A DNA stretch of 64,000 nucleotides. It comes from Argyresthia goedartella. Its lineage: Eukaryota > Arthropoda > Insecta > Lepidoptera > Argyresthiidae. The translations under genes and the position numbers were made by a program. This document shows positions 22,785-34,146 of the stretch, one piece after another. Every line of letters starts with the position of its first letter. The first letter of the stretch is position 1. The stretch lies in contig OX463807.1 in the NCBI GenBank assembly GCA_949825045.1, forward strand, positions 10,255,501-10,319,500, read 5' to 3'. Under the pieces are notes generated by a model that saw only the letters and a program-made list of their open reading frames with translations, was not told where the DNA came from and did not search any database.

Positions 22785-23339
22785 GAAAAAACATTGTTGG
22801 CTTGTTTTTTATTGTTCTGTCACATATAAACAGACGGAGCTTCATGTCGTGCCAGTTTTACCGACATAGCGTGCGTCATGCCGCCCGGCCACGTAGGTCG
22901 CATGATGTGTGCGTGCTGTCAATGCGGTAGGTGGCGGACTCCGCCAGAGGAGTTCTAAACCTTATTTATCTAAAGAAATATTTTCTTTATAATTAATTTT
23001 ATATCCTGGCAGTAGTCAGGAAAAGCTCTATGAAATGTCTCGACGAAATAGTCCTTTTTAGTTTAGTTAGAGGGCCTCGCCTGCGCCTCGGCACTTAAAC
23101 TCACCCGTCCATCTGTTGCTCACTTTCCAGCCTCTAGAAGAATGTTCTGTAGCTGTAGGCTGCATATAGCAGATAAGTAACCATAGCATACAAAATCGCC
23201 ACCGGCAATATGCGGCCTCGTGCGATGAGATGAAAACTTTCTGCGAGGTTCTGTCAAACATGGGAGGCGCCATTTTAGCTGCCTGTAACCGTCCTTGGGT
23301 AAGAACAGGTTAAATAAATTGGTAGGTGGGTAAAACATC

Positions 23340-23660
23340 TCAACGCCGAACCAAGGTGGCTGATGTGGGTAAGCGGATAGCACGGCTTAAGTGGAAGTGG
23401 GCAGGACACTTGGCAAGGCGAGAAGACGGAAGATGGACCAGATCAGTGACAGAGTGGTGGCCAAGAGGAGGCCAAAGATCGGTCGGCAGACCATTTGCCA
23501 GATGGTCCGACGATGTGGCGAGGAAAGCAAAAAGCAGGAAAGCAATGGACGCGGGTTGCGCAGGACCGTTCTGGTAATAGTAATGTAATGGCGTGTTTAT
23601 GAGGAGGCCTGTACCCGACAGTGGGTCGTCTGGGAGGCTGATGATGATGATGATGACATA
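23340..23660 (+). pseudogene. RTE-like LINE, C-terminal RT fragment and ATG-repeat tail
   Basis: A 83-codon frame reads RIARLKWKWAGHLARREDGR (about 23373-23432), then SVGRPFARWSDDVARKA. This is the characteristic C-terminal WAGH...GRP..RW.DD motif of RTE-type ORF2 proteins. It is followed by a short 3' UTR and a GATGATGATGATGATGA tail (about 23638-23656). Only the extreme 3' end is present. The reading frame stops early (TAA/TAG near 23575). Confidence 0.8.
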
Positions 23661-23859
23661 ACATCTGGAGAATTGATATGACGTACCTAACATGTTTTTA
23701 AGAACATCTAAAAAACACTTTATTGTGAATTAGTTAAAAGTCTAAGTAACACTTGTAATCTACGACTGGGGGTGGTTACGTTAATACATCTTTAAAATAT
23801 TATCAGAGATATTAAATGTAATTAACAAAAACTCAAAAAACTGAGACGTGATTCATAAT

Positions 23860-24000
23860 TCATAATTTATTTTTTGCCTACAAATAATTCAAATAACAAG
23901 ATATACATTACAATTGTGTTCAAAGGCGAGCTTATCTCTAGTAAGAGATCTCTTCCAGCAAACCAAGTCAGGATGAGAAAGATTAACCTTTAGTTAAGCC
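23860..24000 (-). repeat. LINE 3' hairpin tail, minus strand
   Basis: GAGCTTATCTCTAGTAAGAG followed by ATCTCTTCCAGCAAACC (about 23930-23970) is the reverse complement of the tail at 48080-48115. Confidence 0.6.
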
Positions 24001-24716
24001 TATGGTTATTAAAGTATTTATTATCGTCAAAATTATGATAAAAAGAAAACATAATGAACCGAAATAAAATAAAAATCCGCAAAGTGCATCGTCAATTAAA
24101 ATAACCTAGAGAGATTTGAGATTATCAAATAATTTAAAACTACACACACACAAAAACTGAACACAATACTAAACAAATAAACCGCCCCAGGACATGCCCG
24201 ACCCAAAGGTACCAGTCACACTGGCAGCATTACCGCCTATGGTTTGTCGCCTATGCTAAGCCCAAAAAGTTATTGGTTATGACCTGTGTGGGTCTCTTCC
24301 CAAAAGAGTGTAAATGCTGCAATTGCGGAAACTAGGCGAATTCCGATTTTATTCATGAGCGAGCAAAACGAGGGAGTGTATATATCGACACGAATCGGAA
24401 ACCATCATACGTACGTGTGTCATACAACGTTTTACTATGCGTTGTACGAGAAAAAATATATGTGTAATATATACTTTAAGCCAAACATATTTAATGAATA
24501 TTTAAAATTAATATATTAATCTAAATCTAAAATAGTTAACAACGCGTTTCATGAAGTATTAGTTTAATAAAAATCGTTGAGTCAGGCTGACAACGGGATT
24601 AAAATTTAAAACTACTTAAAAAGTAAAAAGCTTTTTTGCTTAAAAGTGGCACTCCCGCAAGATTTGGCTGCATACGTAAACATAAAAGATAAACATTTTA
24701 CATACCGACACATACA
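24001..24716. other. Unassigned AT-rich region
   Basis: No supported gene or repeat match. Confidence 0.35.
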
Positions 24717-24895
24717 TTGCTTCTGGCCCCACACTATGATACATACTGTTCCGTGGGTACCAGAAACAGCGACGTTACACACATACGAACACCGAAGAGC
24801 TGCGGATATTTTATGTCCCCAGCAGGGGATAGTACCCGGGACCTCTTGCATGGCAGGCAGACCCCACAACCGCAGCGCCACAGAGGTCCTAACAT
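24717..24895 (-). repeat. SINE family S2 copy, minus strand
   Basis: Read on the minus strand: CTCTGTGGCGCTGCGGTTGT (A-box region), a diverged B-box region around CGGGTACTATCCC, then body sequence with GTGTAACGTCGCTGTTTCTG and GGTACCCACGGAACAG. It corresponds to the better copy at 39247-39480. Confidence 0.75.
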
Positions 24896-24954
24896 GCATT
24901 GTAATAGCTATTTATGCTACAAGTGCGGAAAGTAGATGATTATCGACTTTTGTA

Positions 24955-25344
24955 TGTCACCGTAAGATTGTCAAAACCGTTAGTTGATAAACTAATTTTT
25001 TTTTTCTCGTTAGTTAGTCAACTATCGACAGCTGGTAAACTGTAGCGTACTGCTTGCTATATGACGCGTTAGTTGATAAACTAACGGTTAAAATTGTTAA
25101 ATAGAAAACTGGTTTAAACTTGAATTGCAAACAAAATACCAGGGCAAATAGTACGGTAGCTTTGGTGAAGACTAGATGGGGCGAGCGCAGCGAAGCCCTC
25201 GAATAGTGTCCGTGTTAGGTTGACATGTAAGAACAAAAGAAACGTAAATTCTAAACCCTGTCGGTCTGGTTTACTATCTGTCGATAGTTGATCAACTAAC
25301 GCGTTAGTTTATCAACTAACGGTTTTGACTATCTTACGGTGACA
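24955..25344. mobile_element. 390-bp TA-flanked inverted-repeat element (mariner-type MITE?)
   Basis: The ends TGTCACCGTAAGAT and ATCTTACGGTGACA are inverted repeats with one mismatch over about 41 bp. They continue imperfectly to about 70 bp through CGTTAGTTGATAAACTAACG motifs. TA flanks both ends. The interior carries a diverged copy of the hairpin repeat family (25132-25250). Right ends of the same type recur at 25629-25642 and 59745-59762. It is non-coding. Confidence 0.75.
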
Positions 25345-25349
25345 TATAT

Positions 25350-25642
25350 AAAAAGAGAAGGCCAGACTCACTCACTGACTCATCAACGCCCAGGCCAAAC
25401 CCTGCAACCTCAAAAGCTAAAATTTTGCGTAGAGGTTCCAATTATAATTTAGGCAAGGAATAAGGGCGGATTTTTAAAAATTCTACCCCTACGGGGGTAA
25501 ACTGGCGGGTTAAAGTTTGTATGAAAGTCCGTCAGTTTTGAAGTTAGGATCATCAAATTTTGTGTTTAGGCTGACGATTAAGAATTTATGAAAATGTGTC
25601 TCAGCGTTTTTTTTATTCTATTTATTCTATCTTACGGTGACA
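25350..25642 (+). repeat. Interspersed repeat ending in an isolated TIR end
   Basis: Begins near AGGCCAGACTCACTCACTGA, includes TCTACCCCTACGGGGGTAAA (a CCCC/GGGG hairpin), and ends with ATCTTACGGTGACA at 25629-25642, the same terminus as the element just upstream. I recognise the style as a common lepidopteran repeat. No coding content. Confidence 0.5.
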
Positions 25643-25939
25643 CGTATAAGTCAACACGAAGCATTGTGCAAGGAACTAAAAAAATATTTAAACTAAACAA
25701 TAAATGATGCGCTCAAAATATCTACTACTATGTTTGCACATATAGCTGCAATGTCGTATCGTAAAATGCTATGAGCTAAATATGCATTCACCCAAACATA
25801 ATTAATGAATATTTAATATTGATAACGCGTGTAATAAAGTATTAGTTTTATGGCACCTTATAGATTAATAATATTCTGTACTTGACTAATTTGTAAAACT
25901 TTACTCAAATAATAATAACTCTTTATATAATTAAATTAA

Positions 25940-26215
25940 AAAGGGAAATATTAAACTGCACATCAATAATACTGATTTGCACACTAAATATACTGATTTT
26001 CATAGCAAATATACTGATTTTAAAATATCAGGGCAAAATACTGCGGTAGCTTATGTGAAGGGTAAAGGGGGTGAGCGAAGCGAAGCCCCCTTTATCCTTT
26101 GTATCAGGTTGAACATGTAAGAACAACAAAAATACTTAAAACATAAAGAGTGTTTTTGCTGATCCTTTTTTGCTGTGAAAATCAGTATTTTGAGGTGCGA
26201 TTAAATACTAGCAAT
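25940..26215 (+). repeat. Hairpin repeat family H, copy 2
   Basis: Starts AAATATTAAACTGCACATCA and has ATACTGATTTTCATAGCAAA pairing with TTTGCTGTGAAAATCAGTAT near the far end. The core stem GAAGGGTAAAGGGGG (26057-26071) pairs with CCCCCTTTATCCTTT (26086-26100) around a loop TGAGCGAAGCGAAG. Downstream GAACATGTAAGAAC is shared with the other copies. Confidence 0.7.
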
Positions 26216-28200
26216 AAAATTATAAAATAAAAAAACTGAAATGCAAAAAGTACTAGTGCGAAAAATTGGCTCCAAATATTCGAACGTTTCAGCGGATCGC
26301 TTTAGGTACTTATGAGAGCTCCAAAGCCCTACATTTTTGACGTCTGCAATAAAATAATACAACAAGGGCATAAAACGAGCAATTTTATCCAAGACTTAAT
26401 TCGAGGATAAAATGGGTTCTACACTGTGCTTGGTTCGATTGCGAGGAAATGAAATAGTGATAATGTAAAAATTAATTAACTTTCGTAAAACAACAAGTTT
26501 TGCAAAGATAACAACGAAATAAAAGTTAAAACAAGACAGTCTCTTTCCCGCCACTGTATTTTTTTATTCTTTCTTCATATCATTTTTATACTATACACTG
26601 TATTTTTTAATTCTTTCTTCATATCTTAGGTCGTACGCGATACTGATTTTTTATAATTTTGTTAATAATACTTGTTTTAATTTTTGAGGAATGCACCCTT
26701 CTTAAGTTTTAAGAAAATTTGAAACAAACAAATCTGAAAATTAACATATCAATGATCTAAATTTGTAAACTAACTACCTGAATTGATTTGTTACCTGTCA
26801 GACTCCAGACTTTATTTCGCCTTAGTTTCCCTCGTTTTATAAAAAAAAATACTTTGAAGATTGGCCCAGGTTAGTCCTTACTAACCGTAAATGTATATAG
26901 TTTAATACAGTTTCAATTATTATTTTATTATTAATATCTTTTAAATCTACTCTTTTATATTGCATTTAGTACACTTACCAGGATATAATACACGACGATG
27001 TTTCAGGTAGGTACCTAGGTACTTTTTTTCTTCAGGAAGTACCGGTTTTCTTTACATCACGACACTTTATATTTCAAGCACAGCTTAAAATAAGAAATCA
27101 AAAAAATGACTCTAAACTAAGTTCTCAATCCATTAACACTATTCATAATTCATGATTCAGCACAGCAACACGAACAAATTTTAATTTTATGAAAGGGATT
27201 TCGCCAAAAGTTATGCAAACTTTTGGAAAACTTTTCATGTAACATTTATTATTATAAGTTATTCGCAAACGATATTCAGCCAGGATTGGAATTTAAAACC
27301 TCTTTTGGGGGATATTAAACCTCTTTTTAGTTTTTAAACAAAAGAGTAACCATGGTCGTCATAGAGAGAAGGCGGCAGAGAGCTGTTGCCGCTCGATACG
27401 CGGCAAAGTTCAGAATACACTGACGGTGCGGCGGACTCGACTGCGGCTCCAAACTCGAATTCCTTGACTGTCTCATGGAAAAGCACGGTCTTGCGCGTCG
27501 CCTATTGAGAATTTACAGAAAATGGAAATCAAAAACCTTTCAGGGAATAGTGGCAGAAACTTGTACATGTGGTGCCCCTACAAGTACACGTACCATTGTA
27601 AATATGGTGCGGGATAACTCAGTAGGTACAGGTGTGATAATATAGGTAATAAAATGTTGAGTAGTTCTTGTAGAACATTAAAAAGACAGACGTTATTCGA
27701 AAATACTTTTTCACTATATTTTCATACAAGACAATTATTAAAAATAAAAACTTCACAAATCTAGCCATGCAATCGTTTTAGTATCGGTATGAAATCGATT
27801 TGATCAGATCAACTTATTTCGTATGAAGTGGCTGGATTTTTGTTCCATATATTTTTGTCACACCATGGAAAGTCTTTTCAAACCCAATCTATTGACTGCA
27901 GCTTTCGCGAATGTTCTGAAGCCTCAATATGTTGCGGTCACGGGACTCGAATGAACCGTTTGTGTGTCTTGCTTGTTCCTATATACGATTCCCGATTAAA
28001 AAACTTCGCAAGTCGAAATGAAAACCACGTGTAATTAAACCACTATATTTTAATTTTGATACTATCGACTATCGAACTAGGACAAAAGTAGTTTGCAAAA
28101 CTTGCTATTCAGTTCTGATTTTTTGATTTATTTTTTTAATTTATTGCCAGTGCAATATATCTCTATGTATGAATTCATAACCCATCCCATAATAGAGGAC
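26216..28200. other. Unassigned AT-rich region
   Basis: About 2 kb with no supported gene or recognisable element. The short open frames have no conserved motif. A locally GC-richer patch lies at 27360-27480 (GCGGCAGAGAGC...GGTGCGGCGGACTC), without a coding signal I can defend. Confidence 0.4.
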
Positions 28201-28217
28201 AGGAAATCTCGTGCAAT

Positions 28218-28290
28218 GAGCGCTCCGTGGTCCAGTGGGTATCACGCTTGCTTCTCGCGCAGAGGAGGCAGATGCGAATCCGGTGCTGTA
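28218..28290 (+). repeat. tRNA-like SINE head (S3/S4 type)
   Basis: GCTCCGTGGTCCAGTGGGTA (A-box region) and GATGCGAATCC (B-box-like), with CACGCTTGCTTCTCGCGCAG between. Same head as in S3 at 11925-11865. The body is not clearly present. Confidence 0.6.
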
Positions 28291-29290
28291 GTTTATTTTA
28301 ACAATGTAAGTAATGTAATTTATCCATGTAAAAATGAGACGAGTAATTCATCTTAAGACATATTGTCAAATGACCATCTTTAAAACTATGTATGTATCTC
28401 TTATTGGAGAATTCTCGAATCCCGTCAAAAATATGTTAAGAAGACATAATTTTCCTTTAATGTTTGTAAACATTATGAGTCAATGGCAATTATACGAAAA
28501 AAACAACATTGATATGATTATTGGGTCAGAAAATAGCTATTAACAATATCTTAAAACTGTATGTTTTACATATTTCCAAGGGCCTGATACCTTTCAACTG
28601 AGAAAAACATTTCGAGATAATTGGTGACTAAATAAATGGTGTTATTCCCATTAAAAAAATAACACGATTACTGAAATTTCCGGAAAAAACAGAATATCTT
28701 TCATTTGTCTCTCTCAATCTCAAATGAACGTAACTCTTTGTCTAAAATTTCCTTCACCGTTAAGCTGGCTGTCCTGTATTATTGTCAAATGTCAATAGCT
28801 TTCCCATCTGTCAATAACTCATTTGTCAGACAGAACGTAAACGAATTTCAAAATTATAGTTTTTAAGTTTTGCAAAATAGTAAGATCTCAGGTTATAATA
28901 ATAAGTCTAAATTATGTATAAGTCTAAATTAGAACGAGGCATTTATGTCGAATGTAATGAATGGGTCTACTTAGGGAAAACAATAAGCTACCTAAAAAAG
29001 CATTCATCGTGAATTTTCTATAGTTTTACAATTGACATTATTTGAGACCTTGTCACGGTACGAAGGGTTGGTGTGAATAACCCCCCGTAACGGAAGGTTA
29101 GTAAAGGAAATTTTGAGAGTAGGTCCTAAAATAAGAAATGAAAGAGAGAAATTAGAATTAGTCCGCTTTATTAACACAAGTTTTCCCCCCTGTATAAAGT
29201 TATCCTACCCACCAATTTACAAGAAAATGTAATGACTGACCCCTGGCTGTCGTTCGGCGTAAGTCCGCGTCGAAGTATAGACCGGTTTTG
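28291..29290. other. Unassigned region; possible LTR-like or promoter-like stretch at 29040-29290
   Basis: Mostly AT-rich with no gene. GTCACGGTACGAAGGG near 29051 and CCGCTTTATTAACAC near 29162 look LTR-like in style, but no second copy, tRNA primer site or internal domain is visible. Confidence 0.3.
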
Positions 29291-29293
29291 TAG

Positions 29294-29520
29294 AAAAGCG
29301 GTTATCCGGTTCAGGCTGTGTGGTAATTCGGATAACCGGGTCCAGGTTTTGAGAAATGCGGATACCCGGGTCAGGCTGTGTGGTAATGCGAATATCTGGG
29401 TCCAGGTTTCGAGAGGAAGAGCACTTCACGTGTACCCCAGTATAATATTGAGAGGAAGAGCACTTCACGTGGAATCATAGTATAATCTTTGAGAGGGAGA
29501 GTACTTCTTCATTCTTCAGC
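29294..29520 (+). repeat. Two-level minisatellite: 2 x 60 bp (4 x 30 bp) followed by about 3 x 40 bp
   Basis: 29294-29353 and 29354-29413 are 60-bp tandem units. Each splits into two related 30-bp halves carrying CGGATA-CCGGGTCCAGG-type sequence. From 29414 a second unit starting AGGAAGAGCACTTCACGTG repeats at 29453, and more loosely at 29494. The 30-bp period keeps a minus-strand frame open with a 10-residue repeat (LDPVIRITTQ-like), probably a by-product. Confidence 0.8.
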
Positions 29521-30400
29521 GTTACCCGGGTAAGTTGAGCCCGGGTACTGTCGAGGTTTACAGATGAAATACCACATTCTCTGTTTTTCATCACGGTTGT
29601 GATTATATTCTCTTTGTGTTTTTCCATTCTCAGGAAAACTCTTTTACTTTGCAACTTCAAAACATGTTTACATTTTGAATTTTGACATTACTTCATGCAG
29701 AGTGCTAGTAAGAGCCATAGATAAAGACTATATGAAGCGTATAAAAAGATCAAATAGCATGTTGTCAAAAACTAATGTGTCGAAGAAGCAATTTTCATAG
29801 TTGAGTTATTCCTACGAGCAAAGCTGGAAATCAAGTCCATTACATGTGTAAATCGCAAGGTTGGACTTTTTACCAGACGACAATGCGACATGGAGTGCAA
29901 GGCTCAGGTCCCATAAAACTAGAAGAGGATGTCCCACCAAACTTTTAAACCCTGACCGTTGGTAAGTAATTTTAGGGTAAAGCGGTTAGTGTAGCGAAAG
30001 ACGTTTACTAAAAATATACGTAAAAACTGGGGTTGGCTATATATATAGATTTTTATTGTAATGTAAATGGCAGGGGTTTATTTGGAGCTGCCCTGTCCCC
30101 CTAGTATAGTTTTTTATTGCGAGGAAAGTTATCGTTTTTGAGAAATTAATTAATTTTGTTTAAATTTGAGGTTATGTTCACATAATTTTTGCTATGAAAG
30201 TGATATGATGTAAGTATGCAACCCGTATAGGGTTGGGGGAAGCATGCTATGCGGTCTTGTGGTATTTTAGTGTTTCCTTTTGACTCGGTTTTATTTAATT
30301 ACGATTAAAATTAAAAGTCAAAGACTTACGTCAAATGAAAATCAATTCTACCGTTTATTAAAAAATATATACTTTGAAGACTGAGTTCAAATTTGGCTAG
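29521..30400. other. Unassigned AT-rich region
   Basis: No supported gene. It starts with a small palindromic patch around TACCCGGGTAAGTTGAGCC. Confidence 0.35.
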
Positions 30401-30510
30401 AGTAGGTAATAGTGGCTAAATTTCTATTGGTTTATAGGGTAAGTTAGAACTGGGAAGACTCAAAAGCGGACCGTAGCGAAGCGGAGCGGAACGAAGCGTA
30501 TGCAAATAAA
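30400..30510 (-). repeat. Copy of the 106-bp tandem repeat family seen at 56610-56768
   Basis: CTAGAGTAGGTAATAGTGGC, TATAGGGTAAGTTAGAAC and GAACGAAGCGTATGCAAATA are the reverse complement, in the same order, of the unit at 56612-56768. It includes a run of GAAGC/GGAGC pentamers (30470-30500). Confidence 0.6.
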
Positions 30511-30689
30511 AACAACATTTAATGATATGACTTTATGGGTTGCTATTTCAGTTTCAAAGCGAAAATTTTGTAACTTTTACCTCCACTTTAAAAACTTTAT
30601 AAATTATTACTCAAAAACTATATATCCATTACTCGAAATATTTAAATTATTTCTTAAAATATATATTATATAAATTCATAATACATAGG

Positions 30690-30740
30690 TAATGGAGCTT
30701 ATCTCTAAAAAGCGATTTCTTCCAGCAAATCAAAACATAA
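30690..30740 (-). repeat. LINE 3' hairpin tail, minus strand
   Basis: GAGCTTATCTCTAAAAAGCG and ATTTCTTCCAGCAAATC match the reverse complement of the tail at 48080-48115, with changes in the loop. Confidence 0.5.
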
Positions 30741-30789
30741 TGAAGTCATCAGTACGAGGAGCCAAGTTAATTTTGCTGTGTAGTACATT

Positions 30790-31040
30790 ATCGGGCTTTC
30801 CGTGTTTTCGGATGACACAATATTAGGCTGTAGGTCCCGGCTGCTATCGGTACTTCGTAGTACAAGTAGTAGTCGTAAAGCTATGTCAGGGGCCCTAATA
30901 CGTGGGGCTGTTCGAAAACTTCTGACAGTCTGGCCAGTCCCACACCCCTCCACCAACCCCCACTGAGCCAGCGTGGTGGAATAAGGCTCAATCTTACTTG
31001 TATCCGGGTGACCTGTGCCCCTGTGTGGACATTAATAGGG
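30790..31040 (+). repeat. SINE family S4 copy (5' head missing, internally expanded)
   Basis: CGTGTTTTCGGATGACAC and TAGGCTGTAGGTCCCGGCTG open the body. CCACTGAGCCAGCGTGGTGG, CTTGTATCCGGGTGACC and TGTGCCCCTGTGTGGACATT close it. About 60 extra bases lie in the middle compared with 38090-38345. Confidence 0.65.
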
Positions 31041-31309
31041 TAGATTATTATTTTTATCATGAAATGCAATATTTTTCATTCACATCATGTTTCGTGTTAG
31101 GGTTGCATTAATGCCATCCCCTGTCTCTACATTTCTATGATCCCTTTCTAATAATTCTGGGAGATTTGACGTTGTCCACAGATGAATGAAAGCAAAAGGG
31201 TAGAGATTGTTGGGCTATCATGATTTTCCGAAACCACGGCACTTAAATCAATCGAATTATGGCTTTTATTCATCTAAATTATGTAAATATGTAAATTCTC
31301 TGACCAGTT

Positions 31310-31495
31310 TAACGACTACTACCACCGAGTAGCGATAGTAGCCGGGACCTACAGCTTGACGTGTCATCCGAAACACGGAAGCGGCCGAAACAAACGCCAC
31401 ATAGAAACGAACTCCCATCCAGGACCCGTCTTAGCCAGATGTTGCTACCCGCACGATCGTTTCCGATGTGCGAATACCGCTAGGTCACGGACGTT
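31310..31495 (-). repeat. SINE family S4 copy, minus strand
   Basis: AGCGATAGTAGCCGGGACCT and ACGTGTCATCCGAAACACGG match the S4 body inverted. At the right end TGTGCGAATACCGCTAGGTC looks like an inverted tRNA-type head. Confidence 0.65.
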
Positions 31496-32290
31496 TCTTT
31501 TGTATATTTATAACATTTGTTAATCCCAACAAATAAAAAAGTGCGGTTTGCTTCCTGAGTTTGAGTTTTAATTATTGGTTCAGGCTTTCAGAGAGGTCGG
31601 TGTACCATAAAGTAAAGAGAACAGAGGTAGGGAAATAAGCTATGTACAGCTCTGGATGAGCGGGAAGGTAATAAAAGGGTACTAATATGTTAATCCCCAT
31701 TTTAAATCGCCCTCTCGAGTAAAATAATAGACTCTTTCCTTCTCCAGTCTGTATACGACACGGTAGGTGGGAACGAGTGTAATTTCCCCCATTTGGGATA
31801 CATATAATGTCTGTTTGTTGCGGGATACATACTCGTGAGTATTATTGTGCGAGTAAGAAGAGTAAAAACTTTTGACTTCGGAGAACTAGTTTCGTAGAAT
31901 GCGAACTTTTCTCATCGCGATCGCATTTTTTGATGACACTCTTTGCAAAGACGTTTAACCTTTGACGGAAAAAGAGGGATGTTATGAATTTGGAGCGTGT
32001 GTCTGTGTGTCTGTGGCACTGTAACTTCGGGGACCTAGTTTCTTTGAATGCAAACGGTTACCTCGACACGATCGCATTTTTTGAGGAGAGAAAATAAGGG
32101 TGTATAAGTTTAATGCGTCTGTCTGTGTGTCTGTGGCACCATAGAAGTTCCCATTTTGTCTTCTGAATCGGCTGGACTGATTTTAATGCGGTTTACTTTA
32201 TTTCGACTTCACTACGATGCTTAGCTATGTTTTATTAAAATAAGTTCAGTGGTTTGACTGTTATCAGGTTTATAAGGAAACAAGCGAACC
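31496..32290. repeat. Degenerate duplicated repeat with GTCTGTGTGTCTGTGG motif
   Basis: Two related segments (about 31870-32020 and 32020-32170) share GACTTCGGAGAACTAGTTTC / AACTTCGGGGACCTAGTTTC, CGCGATCGCATTTTTTGA / ACACGATCGCATTTTTTGA and GTCTGTGTGTCTGTGGCAC. It looks like an old dispersed repeat in two tandem copies. No gene. Confidence 0.5.
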
Positions 32291-32570
32291 AAAATCACCG
32301 TGTTACCACAAAAAATATTCAACAGCGTTTAACTTCAAACCAAACACATACACTTTTGGTTTTAAACAATTGTTCAACAGTTGTTTATTTTTTTGTTTTA
32401 GCTTTCATTTTTAGTGTGCTTTAATTTCTTACATACAGTTATTAATGAGTAATAATGGATTGAGTTTAGTGAAATTGGCTACTTAAACTTGGCCACCAAT
32501 TCGATGTTGGTTGGCCTTATATTCGAAATCATAATAACGTTAACCTTAATAACAGAAAGGTAGTCTTATC

Positions 32571-32854
32571 AACCGACTTCAAAACTGAGGAGGTTCTCAA
32601 TTCGTCTATTCTTTTATTCTGTTTGTTTGTTTGTTACGCGATTACTCCGTCGATTATAAACCGATTTTGATGTTTTTTTTTTTATTAAATTTGATTCAGC
32701 GCTTTTTTAAAAAATCAACAAAAAAAATACACAGATGACGTTTTGGTTTGTGGTTCCGTGCAGCAAAAGTGTTGATGAGAACTTTTCATGTACACATACT
32801 TCATTCGCATCCCGACAGGGGAGTAAGAAATAGGACTTGAACTTGAAGTCGGTT
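32571..32854. mobile_element. 284-bp inverted-repeat element with AACCGACTTCAA ends
   Basis: AACCGACTTCAA (32571-32582) and TTGAAGTCGGTT (32843-32854) are perfect 12-bp inverted ends. The left side continues GGAGGTTCTCAATTCG, a sequence I recognise from a very common lepidopteran repeat. Internal ACGCGATTACTCCGTCG and CATCCCGACAGG follow. It is non-coding. Confidence 0.65.
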
Positions 32855-34146
32855 TTTAAGTGTTTTACTTGGTGAATTATTTTAGGAACATGTTTCATTG
32901 TAACAATGCGATGTTTGATGTTTCGGGCCAAGTGAACGATCTTGTAGTTATGACATTAACTGAATTTTCGGTTACGCCCTGCATAATCTTTTGCATGTGA
33001 ACTATTTCAACACCTCTAATTATATTGGCAATTCTGGCAAACCCAAGTTTACAAACAAAAAGGCAATATAAAGCCTTTTTAAAGGAATTAAGTGTCTTAT
33101 TGTTCTATTGTTGGAGACCTTATTTGTGCTTCAAACCGTTTTCAATAGTAATACTTAACTCTTGATGAGTCATTCAGGGCCGTATTCACCAAGTGTCAAT
33201 TTACTCTTACCGTATTAGACCATGTAAATCTTTATAACAATTGGGCTTGGTGTACAGCGACATGGCACATATGTGGACTTGAACGAAATGTGCCGATCTC
33301 TATCCATAGAGAGGGGCCAGCGTAGAACAACTAATGCATTTGGCAAAGAAAAAGGAGAAGTATGGAGATGGTGGAGTGGTATTATGAATGCGATAAGAAC
33401 AAGAAGAAGGTCCGCTAAAGAAAATGAATATTGCTGCCATTTAGTTATTGTCTTAACCTCTTGAATAACACCGGCGTTAGATAACGCTACTTTTCCGTTA
33501 CAGGTTTTAAATTTTATTACCATGGCATAAGTTTCAAAATCGCGACCCGTCCCAACTACCCTCGGTTTTTAAGTAGGTTAAACGTCTCGGCCGTCACCGG
33601 TAGTCATCATAGTAATGGGAAAGAAGATCCTACCACCGCCTCAGTACCTCTAAAGTAAACAAGCAATGTTCTCAAATATTTATTCTTACTTCCAATTATC
33701 ACGATACCGTGACACCTTAGGTTAAATATAACCAAACATTTTTGTTTGTTTAGGTGCCCTCTTCCCATATTTACCACATTCATCTTGAGCCAAAGGAAAA
33801 CATTGCAGTCCCGTCTACAACACCATCTGTTGGATATTTTCAAAAACTGTTCTGAAAGTATGCCAGTAGCATGGACGAATAAAACTAGAGGACAAACCAC
33901 CGTAGTACTCTGAAGCGTAATTCGATTTTTAGTTTAAATGTATATTGCTAGATAGAGCTACGAGTTCAAAAGTTATTTCTATTAAAGGTAGTAGTAGGTT
34001 TATGGTTTCAACTGACAAGACTTCACGTCAAAACAATATTTCAATTTATTTTTAATTTTCTATTTACACCCATTTTTATTTATTATTTCAATACAAAATT
34101 AATAAATTCCTAGTGAATTAAGTGTACAAAGTTACAAACCCTGATA
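32855..34146. other. Unassigned AT-rich region
   Basis: No supported gene or repeat match. Short frames on both strands overlap each other and lack motifs. Confidence 0.4.

Noticed and set aside
29217..29468. Protein with 10-residue repeats (LDPVIRITTQ-like)
   Set aside because: The frame is a by-product of a 30-bp tandem repeat; there is no start context, domain or extension beyond the repeat.
29294..29500. CRISPR array
   Set aside because: The repeats are contiguous tandem units without unique spacers, in an animal genome; it is a minisatellite.
29040..29561. Solo LTR beginning GTCACGGTACG
   Set aside because: No second copy, no target-site duplication and no clear TG...CA ends could be shown.
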